A stretch of DNA of 24,391 bases from CAYZPB01 sp964568525 (GTDB lineage: Bacteria > Bacillota > Bacilli > Tepidibacillales > Tepidibacillaceae): NCBI GenBank assembly GCA_964568525.1, contig CAZMPM010000017.1, positions 1 to 24,391 on the forward strand, given 5' to 3'. Numbering within the stretch: position 1 is the first letter of the stretch; the number at the start of each line of letters is the position of its first letter. Below are positions 12,621-21,210 of the stretch, piece after piece. The position numbers and the translations under genes are program-made. The notes beneath the pieces were generated by a model. The model made no database searches. It was not told the origin of the DNA and saw only the letters and a program-made list of their open reading frames with translations.

Positions 12621-15600
12621 TTGGCAGTAAAAACAGTCAATTTAGGTAAGCGAGAACGTAGAAGTTATGCAGAGATTCATGAAGTTTTGGACGTTCCAAA
12701 TTTAATTGAGGTTCAACTTAATTCGTATGAATGGTTTATTAATGATGGTTTACGCGAAATGTTTAAAGATATTTCGCCAATACAAGATTTCGCTGGAAAT
12801 CTTATTTTAGAGTTTTTCGATCACAGTATCGGTGAAGCCAAGTATTCAGTAGAGGAGTCCAAGGAACGAGATGTTACCTATGCGGCACCTTTAAGAGCGA
12901 AAGTGCGTTTAATTAATAAAGAGTCTGGTGAAGTCAAAGAGCAAGAAGTATTTATGGGAGATTTTCCGCTAATGACTCCTACCGGTACTTTTATAATTAA
13001 TGGAGCAGAACGCGTTATAGTTAGCCAGTTAGTGCGTTCGCCTAGTGTTTATTTTGATACGAAATATGACAAAAACGGAAAAAAAATCTTTACTTCAACA
13101 ATTATACCGAATCGCGGTGCATGGCTTGAATTAGAGATTGATGCTAAAGATATTATTTATGTGCGGATTGATCGTACAAGAAAACTACCGGTTACGGTTA
13201 TTTTACGTGCGCTCGGTTTTGGCACAGATGAAGAGCTTATAGAGCTGCTTGGTGATAATCAATATGTTCGTAATACAATTGAGAAGGATCACACGGATTC
13301 TATGGAATCGGCTTTAATTGAAGTATACGAAAGATTACGTCCAGGTGAACCGGCAACTGTTGAGAGTGCGAGGAACTTATTACAAGCAAGATTTTTTGAT
13401 CCGAAGCGTTATGATTTAGCTGACGTTGGTCGTTATAAAGTGAATAAGAAACTTCATATTAAACAGCGACTTTTCAATCAGAAATTGGCAGAAAATCTTG
13501 TAGATCCAAATACTGGCGAGATTCTTGCTGAGGCTGGTCAAATTGTTGATCGCAAATTACTGAACAAGTTGATACCTGCTTTAGAAGCGGGAGTAAACTA
13601 TTTTAATTATCAGTCGGTTTTGGGCGTTTTGGAAGAGCCGATTCCACTTCAGACTATCAAAATTTATGCTCCAAACAATGAGAATGAGATTATTAGTATA
13701 ATTTCTAATCAGAACATCAAACAGTCTGTTAAGAACATTACTCCAAGCGATATCGTTTCTACAGTAAATTACTTTATTAATTTATTGTACGGTGTGGGCG
13801 AAATTGATGATATTGACCACTTAGGAAATCGTCGTATTCGCTCAGTAGGCGAGTTATTACAGAACCAATTTAGGATTGGTTTGGCGCGTATGGAAAGGGT
13901 TGTACGTGACCGCATGTCAATTCATGATGTGAATATGATCACGCCGCAGGCTCTAATAAATATCAGACCAGTAATTGCAGCGGTTAAAGAGTTTTTTGGA
14001 AGTAGTCAGCTTTCACAATTTTTAGACCAAACTAACCCGCTTTCAGAGCTGACACACAAAAGACGTTTAAGCGCATTAGGCCCTGGTGGTTTAACGCGTG
14101 AGCGTGCTGGCTTCGAGGTGCGTGACGTACATCACTCTCATTATGGAAGAATGTGTCCAATTGAGACTCCTGAGGGTCCGAATATTGGACTGATAAACTC
14201 ACTATCGAGTTTTGCTCGAGTAAATCCATTTGGATTTATTGAAACTCCTTATCGCCGTGTAGATTCAGACACGAATTTGATAACAAACGAAATCGTGTAT
14301 CTAACAGCGGATGAAGAGGATAACTATGTTATTGCGCAAGCGAATGTGAAGTTTGATGAAAATGGTAAATTCCTTGAAGATAATATAGTTGCAAGATTTA
14401 AAGATGAAAATATTATCACAACAAAAGAATGGGTCGATTTTATCGACGTTTCGCCGATGCAAGTTGTTTCTGTTGCTACGGCAATGATTCCTTTCTTAGA
14501 AAATGATGACTCAAACCGTGCACTAATGGGATCCAACATGCAACGTCAAGCGGTTCCTTTGCTGACACCGCAGGCTCCTTTAATTGGTACAGGTATGGAA
14601 TATAAAACAGCTCGAGATTCAGGAGTCTGTATTGTTGCTAGAGAAGACGGGATAGTCGAACGGATTGATGCACAAGAGATTGCTATCAGAACAATTAAGA
14701 AGATCGGCAAAAAAGATGTCGAAGGAGATCTAATCGTATATAAACTTCGCAAGTTTGTGCGCTCTAATCAGGGTACATGCACAAACCAACGACCACTAGT
14801 AAAAAAAGGCGACGTGGTAAAAGCGGGCGAAAATATTGCAGATGGCCCATCGACTGAACTTGGTGAATTAGCGTTAGGGCAGAACATCGTTGTTGCTTTT
14901 ATGACTTGGGAAGGCTATAACTTTGAGGATGCGATTCTAATTAGTGAGCGACTGGTAAAAGATGATGTCTATACTTCGATTCACATTGAAGAATATGAGT
15001 CTGAAGCTCGCGATACTAAACTTGGCGCTGAGGAAATTACTAGAGATATTCCGAATGTTGGTGAAGATGCTTTAAAAAACCTTGACGAAGAAGGAGTAAT
15101 CCGCATTGGGGCTGAGGTTAGACCTGGAGATATCCTTGTAGGTAAAGTAACGCCGAAAGGTGTAACTGAGCTTACTGCTGAAGAAAGACTTCTACATGCT
15201 ATCTTTGGTGAGAAGGCACGTGAGGTTCGGGACACATCACTTAGAGCACCGCATGGACAAGATGGAATAGTTGTTGATGTTAAGGTGTTTACACGTGAGA
15301 ATGGTGATGAATTGCCGCCGGGAGTAAATCAATTAGTCCGTGTGTATATCGCGCAAAAGCGCAAGATATCACAAGGTGACAAGATGGCGGGTCGCCATGG
15401 TAACAAAGGTGTAATTGCGAGAATTTTACCGGAAGAAGATATGCCGTTTCTACCTGATGGCAAACCGGTTGATATTATTCTGAATCCGCTTGGAGTACCT
15501 TCAAGGATGAACATCGGGCAAGTATTAGAAGTTCACCTTGGCTGGGCAGCAAAAACGTTAGGAATACATGTTGCTACACCAGTTTTTGATGGAGCAAACG

Positions 15601-16157
15601 AAAACGATGTATTTGATGCGCTAGAAGAGGCGGGGTTGCCGCGAGATGGTAAGACCATTTTGTACGACGGTAGAAGTGGTGAACCTTTTGAGAGAACCGT
15701 AACTGTTGGCGTAATGTACATGTTCAAATTATTACACATGGTTGATGATAAGATTCATGCTCGTTCAACCGGTCCGTACTCTTTAGTAACGCAACAGCCA
15801 CTTGGTGGTAAGGCGCAATTTGGTGGACAAAGGTTCGGAGAGATGGAAGTGTGGGCACTTGAGGCTTATGGAGCGGCTTACACCTTGCAAGAAATTTTAA
15901 CAGTTAAGTCAGATGATGTAGTTGGACGTGTAAAAACTTACGAGGCAATTGTGAAGGGCGAGAATGTTCCGGAAGCTGGGGTTCCTGAGTCGTTTAAGGT
16001 TCTAATTAAGGAGCTACAGAGCTTAGCACTAAATGTAAAAATTCTTTCAAGTGATGAACGCGAGATCGAGATTAAGGAATTAGATACTGAGGAAGATATT
16101 GATATTAAGAAACTTAATTTAAACTATGGTAATGATTTCGGTAGTGATGATGAATAA
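12621..16157 (+). CDS. rpoB: DNA-directed RNA polymerase subunit beta
   Basis: The 1178-residue beta subunit forms one pincer of RNA polymerase and the rifampicin site. Recognisable blocks are MGDFPLMTPTGTFIINGAERVIVSQL; the rifampicin region FGSSQLSQFLDQTNPL and HKRRLSALGPGG (about 460-490); MCPIETPEGPNIGLI; GQNIVVAFMTWEGYNFEDAI; QKRKISQGDKMAGRHGNKGV with the catalytic-site lysines; and a C-terminal clamp helix segment before an acidic tail. The resistance hot-spot positions D469, H479 and S484 (E. coli 516, 526, 531) are wild type, predicting rifampicin sensitivity; L468 replaces the common Met. I chose TTG 12621 because AAGGGGTG lies 6-7 bases before it; GTG 12612 in the same frame falls inside that site. 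Leader hairpins upstream suggest transcriptional control. Confidence 0.97.
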   Translation: MAVKTVNLGKRERRSYAEIHEVLDVPNLIEVQLNSYEWFINDGLREMFKDISPIQDFAGNLILEFFDHSIGEAKYSVEESKERDVTYAAPLRAKVRLINKESGEVKEQEVFMGDFPLMTPTGTFIINGAERVIVSQLVRSPSVYFDTKYDKNGKKIFTSTIIPNRGAWLELEIDAKDIIYVRIDRTRKLPVTVILRALGFGTDEELIELLGDNQYVRNTIEKDHTDSMESALIEVYERLRPGEPATVESARNLLQARFFDPKRYDLADVGRYKVNKKLHIKQRLFNQKLAENLVDPNTGEILAEAGQIVDRKLLNKLIPALEAGVNYFNYQSVLGVLEEPIPLQTIKIYAPNNENEIISIISNQNIKQSVKNITPSDIVSTVNYFINLLYGVGEIDDIDHLGNRRIRSVGELLQNQFRIGLARMERVVRDRMSIHDVNMITPQALINIRPVIAAVKEFFGSSQLSQFLDQTNPLSELTHKRRLSALGPGGLTRERAGFEVRDVHHSHYGRMCPIETPEGPNIGLINSLSSFARVNPFGFIETPYRRVDSDTNLITNEIVYLTADEEDNYVIAQANVKFDENGKFLEDNIVARFKDENIITTKEWVDFIDVSPMQVVSVATAMIPFLENDDSNRALMGSNMQRQAVPLLTPQAPLIGTGMEYKTARDSGVCIVAREDGIVERIDAQEIAIRTIKKIGKKDVEGDLIVYKLRKFVRSNQGTCTNQRPLVKKGDVVKAGENIADGPSTELGELALGQNIVVAFMTWEGYNFEDAILISERLVKDDVYTSIHIEEYESEARDTKLGAEEITRDIPNVGEDALKNLDEEGVIRIGAEVRPGDILVGKVTPKGVTELTAEERLLHAIFGEKAREVRDTSLRAPHGQDGIVVDVKVFTRENGDELPPGVNQLVRVYIAQKRKISQGDKMAGRHGNKGVIARILPEEDMPFLPDGKPVDIILNPLGVPSRMNIGQVLEVHLGWAAKTLGIHVATPVFDGANENDVFDALEEAGLPRDGKTILYDGRSGEPFERTVTVGVMYMFKLLHMVDDKIHARSTGPYSLVTQQPLGGKAQFGGQRFGEMEVWALEAYGAAYTLQEILTVKSDDVVGRVKTYEAIVKGENVPEAGVPESFKVLIKELQSLALNVKILSSDEREIEIKELDTEEDIDIKKLNLNYGNDFGSDDE

Positions 16158-16189
16158 AAATTGGCTTATAGCTAAGGGAGGTGTACCCT

Positions 16190-19100
16190 TTGATAGATGT
16201 TAACAAGTTTGAAGCGATGAGTATTGGACTTGCGTCCCCGGAGAAAATTCGTTCGTGGTCGTTTGGTGAAGTGAAGAAACCAGAGACAATCAATTACCGT
16301 ACACTTAAGCCGGAAAAAGAAGGTCTGTTTTGTGAAAAGATATTTGGACCGACTAAAGACTGGGAGTGTCATTGCGGAAAGTATAAACGCGTGCGCTATA
16401 AAGGGGTTGTCTGCGATCGCTGCGGCGTTGAGGTTACAAGATCAAAGGTTAGACGTGAACGGATGGGACACATTGAGCTTGCGGCTCCGGTGTCACATAT
16501 TTGGTATTTTAAAGGCATCCCAAGTAGGATGGGCTTAATATTAGATATGTCGCCACGCTCGCTGGAAGAAGTCATTTATTTTGCGTCTTATGTGGTGACT
16601 GATCCAGGTGAAACACCATTGGATAAAAAACAACTACTTACAGAGCGCGAGTACCGTACTTACCGCGAGAAATATGGTTTTAACTTTTCAGCGGGAATGG
16701 GTGCTGAAACGATTAGAAAACTACTTGAAGATATTGATGTTGAGGGCGAGATACAAGAACTTAAAGATGATTTAGAGACTGCTCAAGGGCAGAAGAAAAA
16801 TCGTATTATTAAACGAATTGAGATTCTTGATGCGTTTAGAACATCAGGGAACAAACCTGAATGGATGATACTAGATGTATTGCCAATTATTCCACCAGAG
16901 TTAAGACCAATGGTTCAACTTGACGGTGGAAGGTTCGCGACATCCGATCTAAACGACTTATATCGTCGGGTAATTAACAGAAATAATCGACTTAAGCGTT
17001 TATTAGATTTAGGCGCTCCTGACATAATTGTTCAGAATGAGAAAAGAATGTTACAAGAATCGGTGGATGCTTTAATTGATAATGGTCGACGTGGTCGTCC
17101 GGTTACAGGTCCAGGCAATCGACCGTTAAAATCATTAAGCCATATGCTTAAAGGTAAACAAGGGCGTTTCCGTCAGAATCTACTTGGTAAACGTGTTGAC
17201 TATTCAGGTCGTTCAGTTATTGTTGTTGGGCCGAATTTGCAGATGCACCAATGTGGATTACCAAAAGAGATGGCACTGGAATTGTTTAAGCCATTTGTAA
17301 TGAAGGAATTGGTAAGCCGCGAGATTACACATAATATTAAGAGTGCCAAACGACGAGTGGAAAGAATGAGTCCTGAAGTATGGGATATTCTTGAAGAGGT
17401 TATTAGGGAGCATCCTGTTCTATTGAACCGAGCACCGACATTGCACCGACTTGGTATTCAAGCTTTTGAACCAATATTAGTTGAGGGACGTGCGATTCAA
17501 CTGCATCCGTTAGTCTGTACTGCGTATAACGCGGACTTTGACGGTGACCAGATGGCTGTGCATGTGCCGTTGTCGGCTGAAGCACAAGCGGAAGCAAGGC
17601 TGTTAATGCTAGCTTCACATAATATTTTGAATCCTAAAGATGGCAAACCAGTTGTTACGCCTTCGCAGGACATGGTATTAGGTTGCTATTACCTTACTAT
17701 TGAAAGAGCTGGCGATAAAGGTGAAGGCATGTTATTTAGTGGACCAGAAGAAGCGATTTCTGCGTATGTGAATGGTTATGCAGCTTTACATGCTAAGGTC
17801 ATCATTCCTGCTAAAACGTTAAAGAAAACATCTTTTACAAAGAAACAGGAGAAAGCTCTACTAGTAACAACAATTGGTAAGATAATTTTTAACGAAGTAT
17901 TCCCTGCTGATTTACCGTTTATTAACGAGCCAACGAAAACTAATTTGATCGAAGGCATAGATGATAGATTCTTCATTTTCGAGAAGGGCGTTAATCTGCG
18001 CGAAGCAGTAAAAGATATTGTGAATGATGGAGCTATTAAGAAAGGCTTCCTTGGTACGATTATTGCCGAGATTTATCGAAAATATAAAACAACTGAAACT
18101 GCAATTATCCTTGATAAAATTAAGGATTTAGGATTTGCCTATTCGACAAAAGCGGGCTTAACGATTGCGGTTGCCGACGTACACATTCCTGATGAGAAGG
18201 ATCTAATTCTGCAAGATGCAGAGGAGAAGGTTAGTGGTGTTGTAAATCAATATCGCCGTGGTCTAATAACAGACGAAGAGCGTTATGACCGAATAATTAC
18301 TATTTGGAGTAAAGCGAAAGACGATATTACAGATGTTTTGATGAATAGTTTAGATAAGTTTAACTCAATCTATATGATGGCAAACTCTGGTGCGCGTGGT
18401 AACGTATCGCAAATTACTCAGCTTGCTGGTATGCGTGGTTTGATGGCAGCGCCATCAGGAAAGATTATTGAGTTACCTATTAAATCAAACTTCCGTGAAG
18501 GATTGACGGTACTTGAGTATTTTATCTCTACTCATGGTGCTCGTAAAGGTCTGGCGGACACAGCACTTAGAACTGCTGACTCTGGTTACTTGACAAGAAG
18601 ACTGGTTGATGTAGCGCAAGATGTAATAATCAGAGAGATTGATTGTAACACTGATAAAGGTATAGCTGTTTCCACAATAATTGACGGTAATGAAGTTATC
18701 GAGAAGCTATATGACCGAATTATCGGGCGCTTTGTTTTTGAGACAGTTAAGCATCCGAAGACTGGTAAAGTCTTAGTTAAACGCGATGAATTAATTGATG
18801 AGGATATTGCTGATGCAATAATTGCAGCAGGAATAAACGAAGTAAACATTAGGTCTGTCTTTAACTGTCGCACATTAAGAGGCGTCTGTGAGAAATGTTA
18901 CGGTCGCAATCTTGCAACAGGTGCAGGTGTAGAAATTGGTGAAGCAGTTGGTACAATTGCTGCACAATCAATTGGTGAGCCGGGAACACAGTTGACGATG
19001 CGTACTTTCCATACTGGCGGTGTTGCTGGTGACGATATCACGCAAGGTTTGCCGCGGATTCAAGAGCTTTTTGAAGCGCGAAATCCGAAAGGGCAAGCTG

Positions 19101-19804
19101 TTATCGCTGAGTTTGATGGTGTTGTAAAATCTGTTGTAGAATCTGCAGATGTTCGTGAAGTTGTTGTTAGCAGTGAGATTGAAGAGAAAGCTTACACGGT
19201 ACCTTTTGGTTCACGTATCAAAGTAGCTGTCGACCAAGAAGTTGTTGCCGGTGAGGAACTTACTGAGGGTTCAATTGATCCAAAGGAATTGCTGCGGGTT
19301 AAGGGAATTTCAGGCGTTCAGCGATATATTTTGCAAGAGGTTCAACGCGTGTATCGTTTACAAGGCGTTGAAATCAACGACAAACATATCGAAATAATGG
19401 TCCGCCAAATGCTTCGCAAGGTAAAAGTTATTGAGAGTGGTGAGACCGATTTATTGCCAGGCGCAATGGTCGACTTGCACACTTTTGAGAAGGCGAATCG
19501 TACTGCGTTTGCTGAAGGTAAAGAACCATCAACTGTTAAACCAGTGTTGCTTGGTATAACTAAGGCATCGCTTGAGACTGACTCATTCTTATCAGCGGCT
19601 TCATTCCAAGAGACAACACGCGTATTAACAGAAGCTGCAATCAAAGGCAAAACTGACTATCTGTTAGGATTAAAGGAAAACGTTATTATTGGTAAGTTAA
19701 TCCCTGCAGGTACTGGACTGAAAAGATATCGTAACATCAAAGTTACGACGCAACATGCTTATGATGAGTTTATAGCTAAAGAAGAAACTGTTGCAATTGA
19801 TTAA
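16190..19804 (+). CDS. rpoC: DNA-directed RNA polymerase subunit beta'
   Basis: The 1204-residue beta' subunit contains the catalytic centre. The N-terminal zinc ribbon has C60, C62, C75 and C78. The active-site loop NADFDGDQMAVH carries the three magnesium-binding aspartates D449, D451 and D453. The second zinc cluster is C819, C893, C900 and C903. The bridge helix and trigger loop region follows with GARKGLADTALRTADSGYLTRRLVDVAQD and GTQLTMRTFHTGGVAG. The length is the compact Firmicute form without large insertions. The TTG at 16190 is preferred: AAGGGAGG at 16174-16181 lies 8 bases before it and the protein then begins MIDVNKFEAM like relatives; an in-frame GTG at 16181 overlaps the ribosome site. 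It lies 32 bases after rpoB with no terminator between. Confidence 0.97.
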   Translation: MIDVNKFEAMSIGLASPEKIRSWSFGEVKKPETINYRTLKPEKEGLFCEKIFGPTKDWECHCGKYKRVRYKGVVCDRCGVEVTRSKVRRERMGHIELAAPVSHIWYFKGIPSRMGLILDMSPRSLEEVIYFASYVVTDPGETPLDKKQLLTEREYRTYREKYGFNFSAGMGAETIRKLLEDIDVEGEIQELKDDLETAQGQKKNRIIKRIEILDAFRTSGNKPEWMILDVLPIIPPELRPMVQLDGGRFATSDLNDLYRRVINRNNRLKRLLDLGAPDIIVQNEKRMLQESVDALIDNGRRGRPVTGPGNRPLKSLSHMLKGKQGRFRQNLLGKRVDYSGRSVIVVGPNLQMHQCGLPKEMALELFKPFVMKELVSREITHNIKSAKRRVERMSPEVWDILEEVIREHPVLLNRAPTLHRLGIQAFEPILVEGRAIQLHPLVCTAYNADFDGDQMAVHVPLSAEAQAEARLLMLASHNILNPKDGKPVVTPSQDMVLGCYYLTIERAGDKGEGMLFSGPEEAISAYVNGYAALHAKVIIPAKTLKKTSFTKKQEKALLVTTIGKIIFNEVFPADLPFINEPTKTNLIEGIDDRFFIFEKGVNLREAVKDIVNDGAIKKGFLGTIIAEIYRKYKTTETAIILDKIKDLGFAYSTKAGLTIAVADVHIPDEKDLILQDAEEKVSGVVNQYRRGLITDEERYDRIITIWSKAKDDITDVLMNSLDKFNSIYMMANSGARGNVSQITQLAGMRGLMAAPSGKIIELPIKSNFREGLTVLEYFISTHGARKGLADTALRTADSGYLTRRLVDVAQDVIIREIDCNTDKGIAVSTIIDGNEVIEKLYDRIIGRFVFETVKHPKTGKVLVKRDELIDEDIADAIIAAGINEVNIRSVFNCRTLRGVCEKCYGRNLATGAGVEIGEAVGTIAAQSIGEPGTQLTMRTFHTGGVAGDDITQGLPRIQELFEARNPKGQAVIAEFDGVVKSVVESADVREVVVSSEIEEKAYTVPFGSRIKVAVDQEVVAGEELTEGSIDPKELLRVKGISGVQRYILQEVQRVYRLQGVEINDKHIEIMVRQMLRKVKVIESGETDLLPGAMVDLHTFEKANRTAFAEGKEPSTVKPVLLGITKASLETDSFLSAASFQETTRVLTEAAIKGKTDYLLGLKENVIIGKLIPAGTGLKRYRNIKVTTQHAYDEFIAKEETVAID

Positions 19805-19813
19805 AAAACAGTA

Positions 19814-19842
19814 TTGACAGAGCATTTAAATGGTGTTAATCT
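19814..19842 (+). promoter_or_regulatory. Promoter of the L7Ae-like-rpsL-rpsG-fusA unit
   Basis: TTGACA (19814-19819), a 17-base spacer and TGT-TAATCT (19834-19842) give an extended -10 promoter 9 bases after the rpoC stop. Predicted RNA start near 19849. Confidence 0.78.
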
Positions 19843-19886
19843 ATTTGAGTGTAAAAAATAATACCTGTTCTTTGGAGGATGGAAGT

Positions 19887-20135
19887 ATGTCTTATGAAAA
19901 AGTAAAACAGGCAGAGAGACTTTCCGTTGGTGTTAAACAGACATTAAAAGCTGTTGAAAAAGGGAAGGCTCAAGAGGTTATTATAGCGAGTGATGCAGAT
20001 CCACGCTATGTAGCGAAAATAATTAGTATGTGTCAAGTGAAAGCAATTACTCTATCCTATGTTGATTCAATGGTTAAGCTTGGAAAGAGTAGTGGCATCG
20101 AGGTTGGCGCAGCGACGGTTGCCATATTGAAGTAA
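19887..20135 (+). CDS. rplGB: L7Ae family K-turn RNA-binding protein (YbxF-like)
   Basis: An 82-residue protein of the L7Ae/L30e/S12e/Gadd45 fold, matching Bacillus YbxF in length and position. Characteristic segments are VGVKQTLKAVEKGKAQEVIIASDADPRYV and the C-terminal KLGKSSGIEVGAATVAIL. Bacillus YbxF is known to bind kink-turn RNA; its cellular partner is not settled, and ribosome association has been proposed. ATG 19887 is chosen since TTGGAGGA precedes it; an in-frame upstream start at 19830 lies within the promoter. The gene leads the S12-S7-EF-G unit. T-box stem I also contains a kink-turn, a possible but untested link within this same window. Confidence 0.92.
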   Translation: MSYEKVKQAERLSVGVKQTLKAVEKGKAQEVIIASDADPRYVAKIISMCQVKAITLSYVDSMVKLGKSSGIEVGAATVAILK

Positions 20136-20136
20136 C

Positions 20137-20186
20137 AATTGCCGATAATAGCTGGCAAATAGCTACAAAGCTATTATCGTGCAATT
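20137..20186 (+). other. Long hairpin between rplGB and rpsL
   Basis: AATTGCCGATAATAGCT (20137-20153) pairs with AGCTATTATCG (20169-20179) and GCAATT (20181-20186): 17 pairs with one bulged T (20180) and a 15-base loop. It begins one base after the rplGB stop. The following TTATTTTG is only loosely U-rich, so it may be a leaky terminator or an RNA processing or protein-binding site. Confidence 0.6.
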
Positions 20187-20250
20187 TATTTTGCAGGGAT
20201 ATGGAACGCCAGGAACTGTGTGCTTAAAAAGACGGAAGGAGGTGGCTTTG

Positions 20251-20670
20251 ATGCCAACAATTAATCAATTAATTCGTAAAGGTAGAAAGAGTAAGGTTAC
20301 TAAATCATCATCCCCTGCATTACAGAAGGGCTACAATAGCTTTCAAAAGGGGTTCACTGAGCAGAGTTCACCACAAAAACGTGGAGTTTGTACACGTGTG
20401 GGAACAATGACACCGAAAAAACCTAACTCTGCTTTACGTAAATATGCTCGTGTACGTTTAACAAACGGGATTGAGGTAACAGCTTATATTCCAGGTATTG
20501 GGCATAATCTACAAGAACATAGCGTTGTTCTAGTGCGTGGCGGTCGTATAAAAGACTTACCAGGTGTTAGATATCATATTGTACGTGGTGCGCTAGATAC
20601 TGCAGGCGTACAGAAAAGAGCTCAGGCGCGTTCTAAATATGGAACGAAAAGACCTAAAATTGCTAACTAA
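20251..20670 (+). CDS. rpsL: 30S ribosomal protein S12 (uS12)
   Basis: The 139-residue protein starts MPTINQLIRKGRKSKV and contains QKRGVCTRVGTMTPKKPNSALRKYARVRL and GGRIKDLPGVRYHIVRGALD. It sits at the decoding centre; both lysines where streptomycin-resistance changes occur in other bacteria (in TPKKPNS and GGRIKDLPG) are the sensitive type. Between the N-terminal tail and QKRGVC there is a segment of about 13 extra residues (SSPALQKGYNSFQKGFTEQSS) as in Bacillus, which points to Bacilli. ATG 20251 follows AAGGAGGTGG; an upstream in-frame ATG-like start at 20179 is inside the hairpin. It leads rpsG and fusA. Confidence 0.97.
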   Translation: MPTINQLIRKGRKSKVTKSSSPALQKGYNSFQKGFTEQSSPQKRGVCTRVGTMTPKKPNSALRKYARVRLTNGIEVTAYIPGIGHNLQEHSVVLVRGGRIKDLPGVRYHIVRGALDTAGVQKRAQARSKYGTKRPKIAN

Positions 20671-20706
20671 TAGCTGATTTTTAAAATTTATAAAGGAGGA
20701 GAAATT

Positions 20707-21177
20707 ATGCCGCGCAAAGGACCTGTTACAAAAAGAGATGTTCTGCCTGATCCGCTGTACAATAGTAAACTTGTCACTCGACTAGTTAATGGTATGATGG
20801 TTGATGGTAAAAAGAGCGTTTCTCAACATATTTTATACAGTGCATTTGATATAATTAAAGATAGAACTGGCAAGGCTCCAATGGAAGTTTTTGACGAAGC
20901 AATGAAAAACATTATGCCTGTTCTAGAAGTAAAAGCTCGCCGCGTCGGTGGTGCGAACTATCAAGTGCCAATTGAAGTAAGAGCTGATAGAAGACAAACT
21001 TTAGGATTACGCTGGTTAATCCATTACTCACGTCTTCGTGGTGAGAAAACGATGGAAGAAAGACTTGCTGGCGAAATAATGGATGCCGCAAACAATACAG
21101 GAGCATCAGTTAAGAAGAGAGAAGATACACACAAAATGGCGGAAGCTAATAAAGCATTTGCACACTATCGCTGGTAA
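20707..21177 (+). CDS. rpsG: 30S ribosomal protein S7 (uS7)
   Basis: The 156-residue primary binding protein of the 30S head, located at the mRNA exit side near the E site. Conserved segments are MPRKGPVTKRDVLPDPLYNSK at the start (the N-terminal tail binding 16S rRNA), VLEVKARRVGGANYQVPIEV with the beta-hairpin, RWLIHYSRLRGEKTMEERLA, and the C-terminal KREDTHKMAEANKAFAHYRW. The ATG follows AAAGGAGGAG. The length and end are those of Bacillus S7. In E. coli S7 represses its operon by binding the S12-S7 intercistronic region; here that gap is only 36 bases and I see no comparable structure. Confidence 0.98.
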   Translation: MPRKGPVTKRDVLPDPLYNSKLVTRLVNGMMVDGKKSVSQHILYSAFDIIKDRTGKAPMEVFDEAMKNIMPVLEVKARRVGGANYQVPIEVRADRRQTLGLRWLIHYSRLRGEKTMEERLAGEIMDAANNTGASVKKREDTHKMAEANKAFAHYRW

Positions 21178-21210
21178 TATTTTATAGAAAGCAAGAGGGG
21201 ATAAAAAAAG

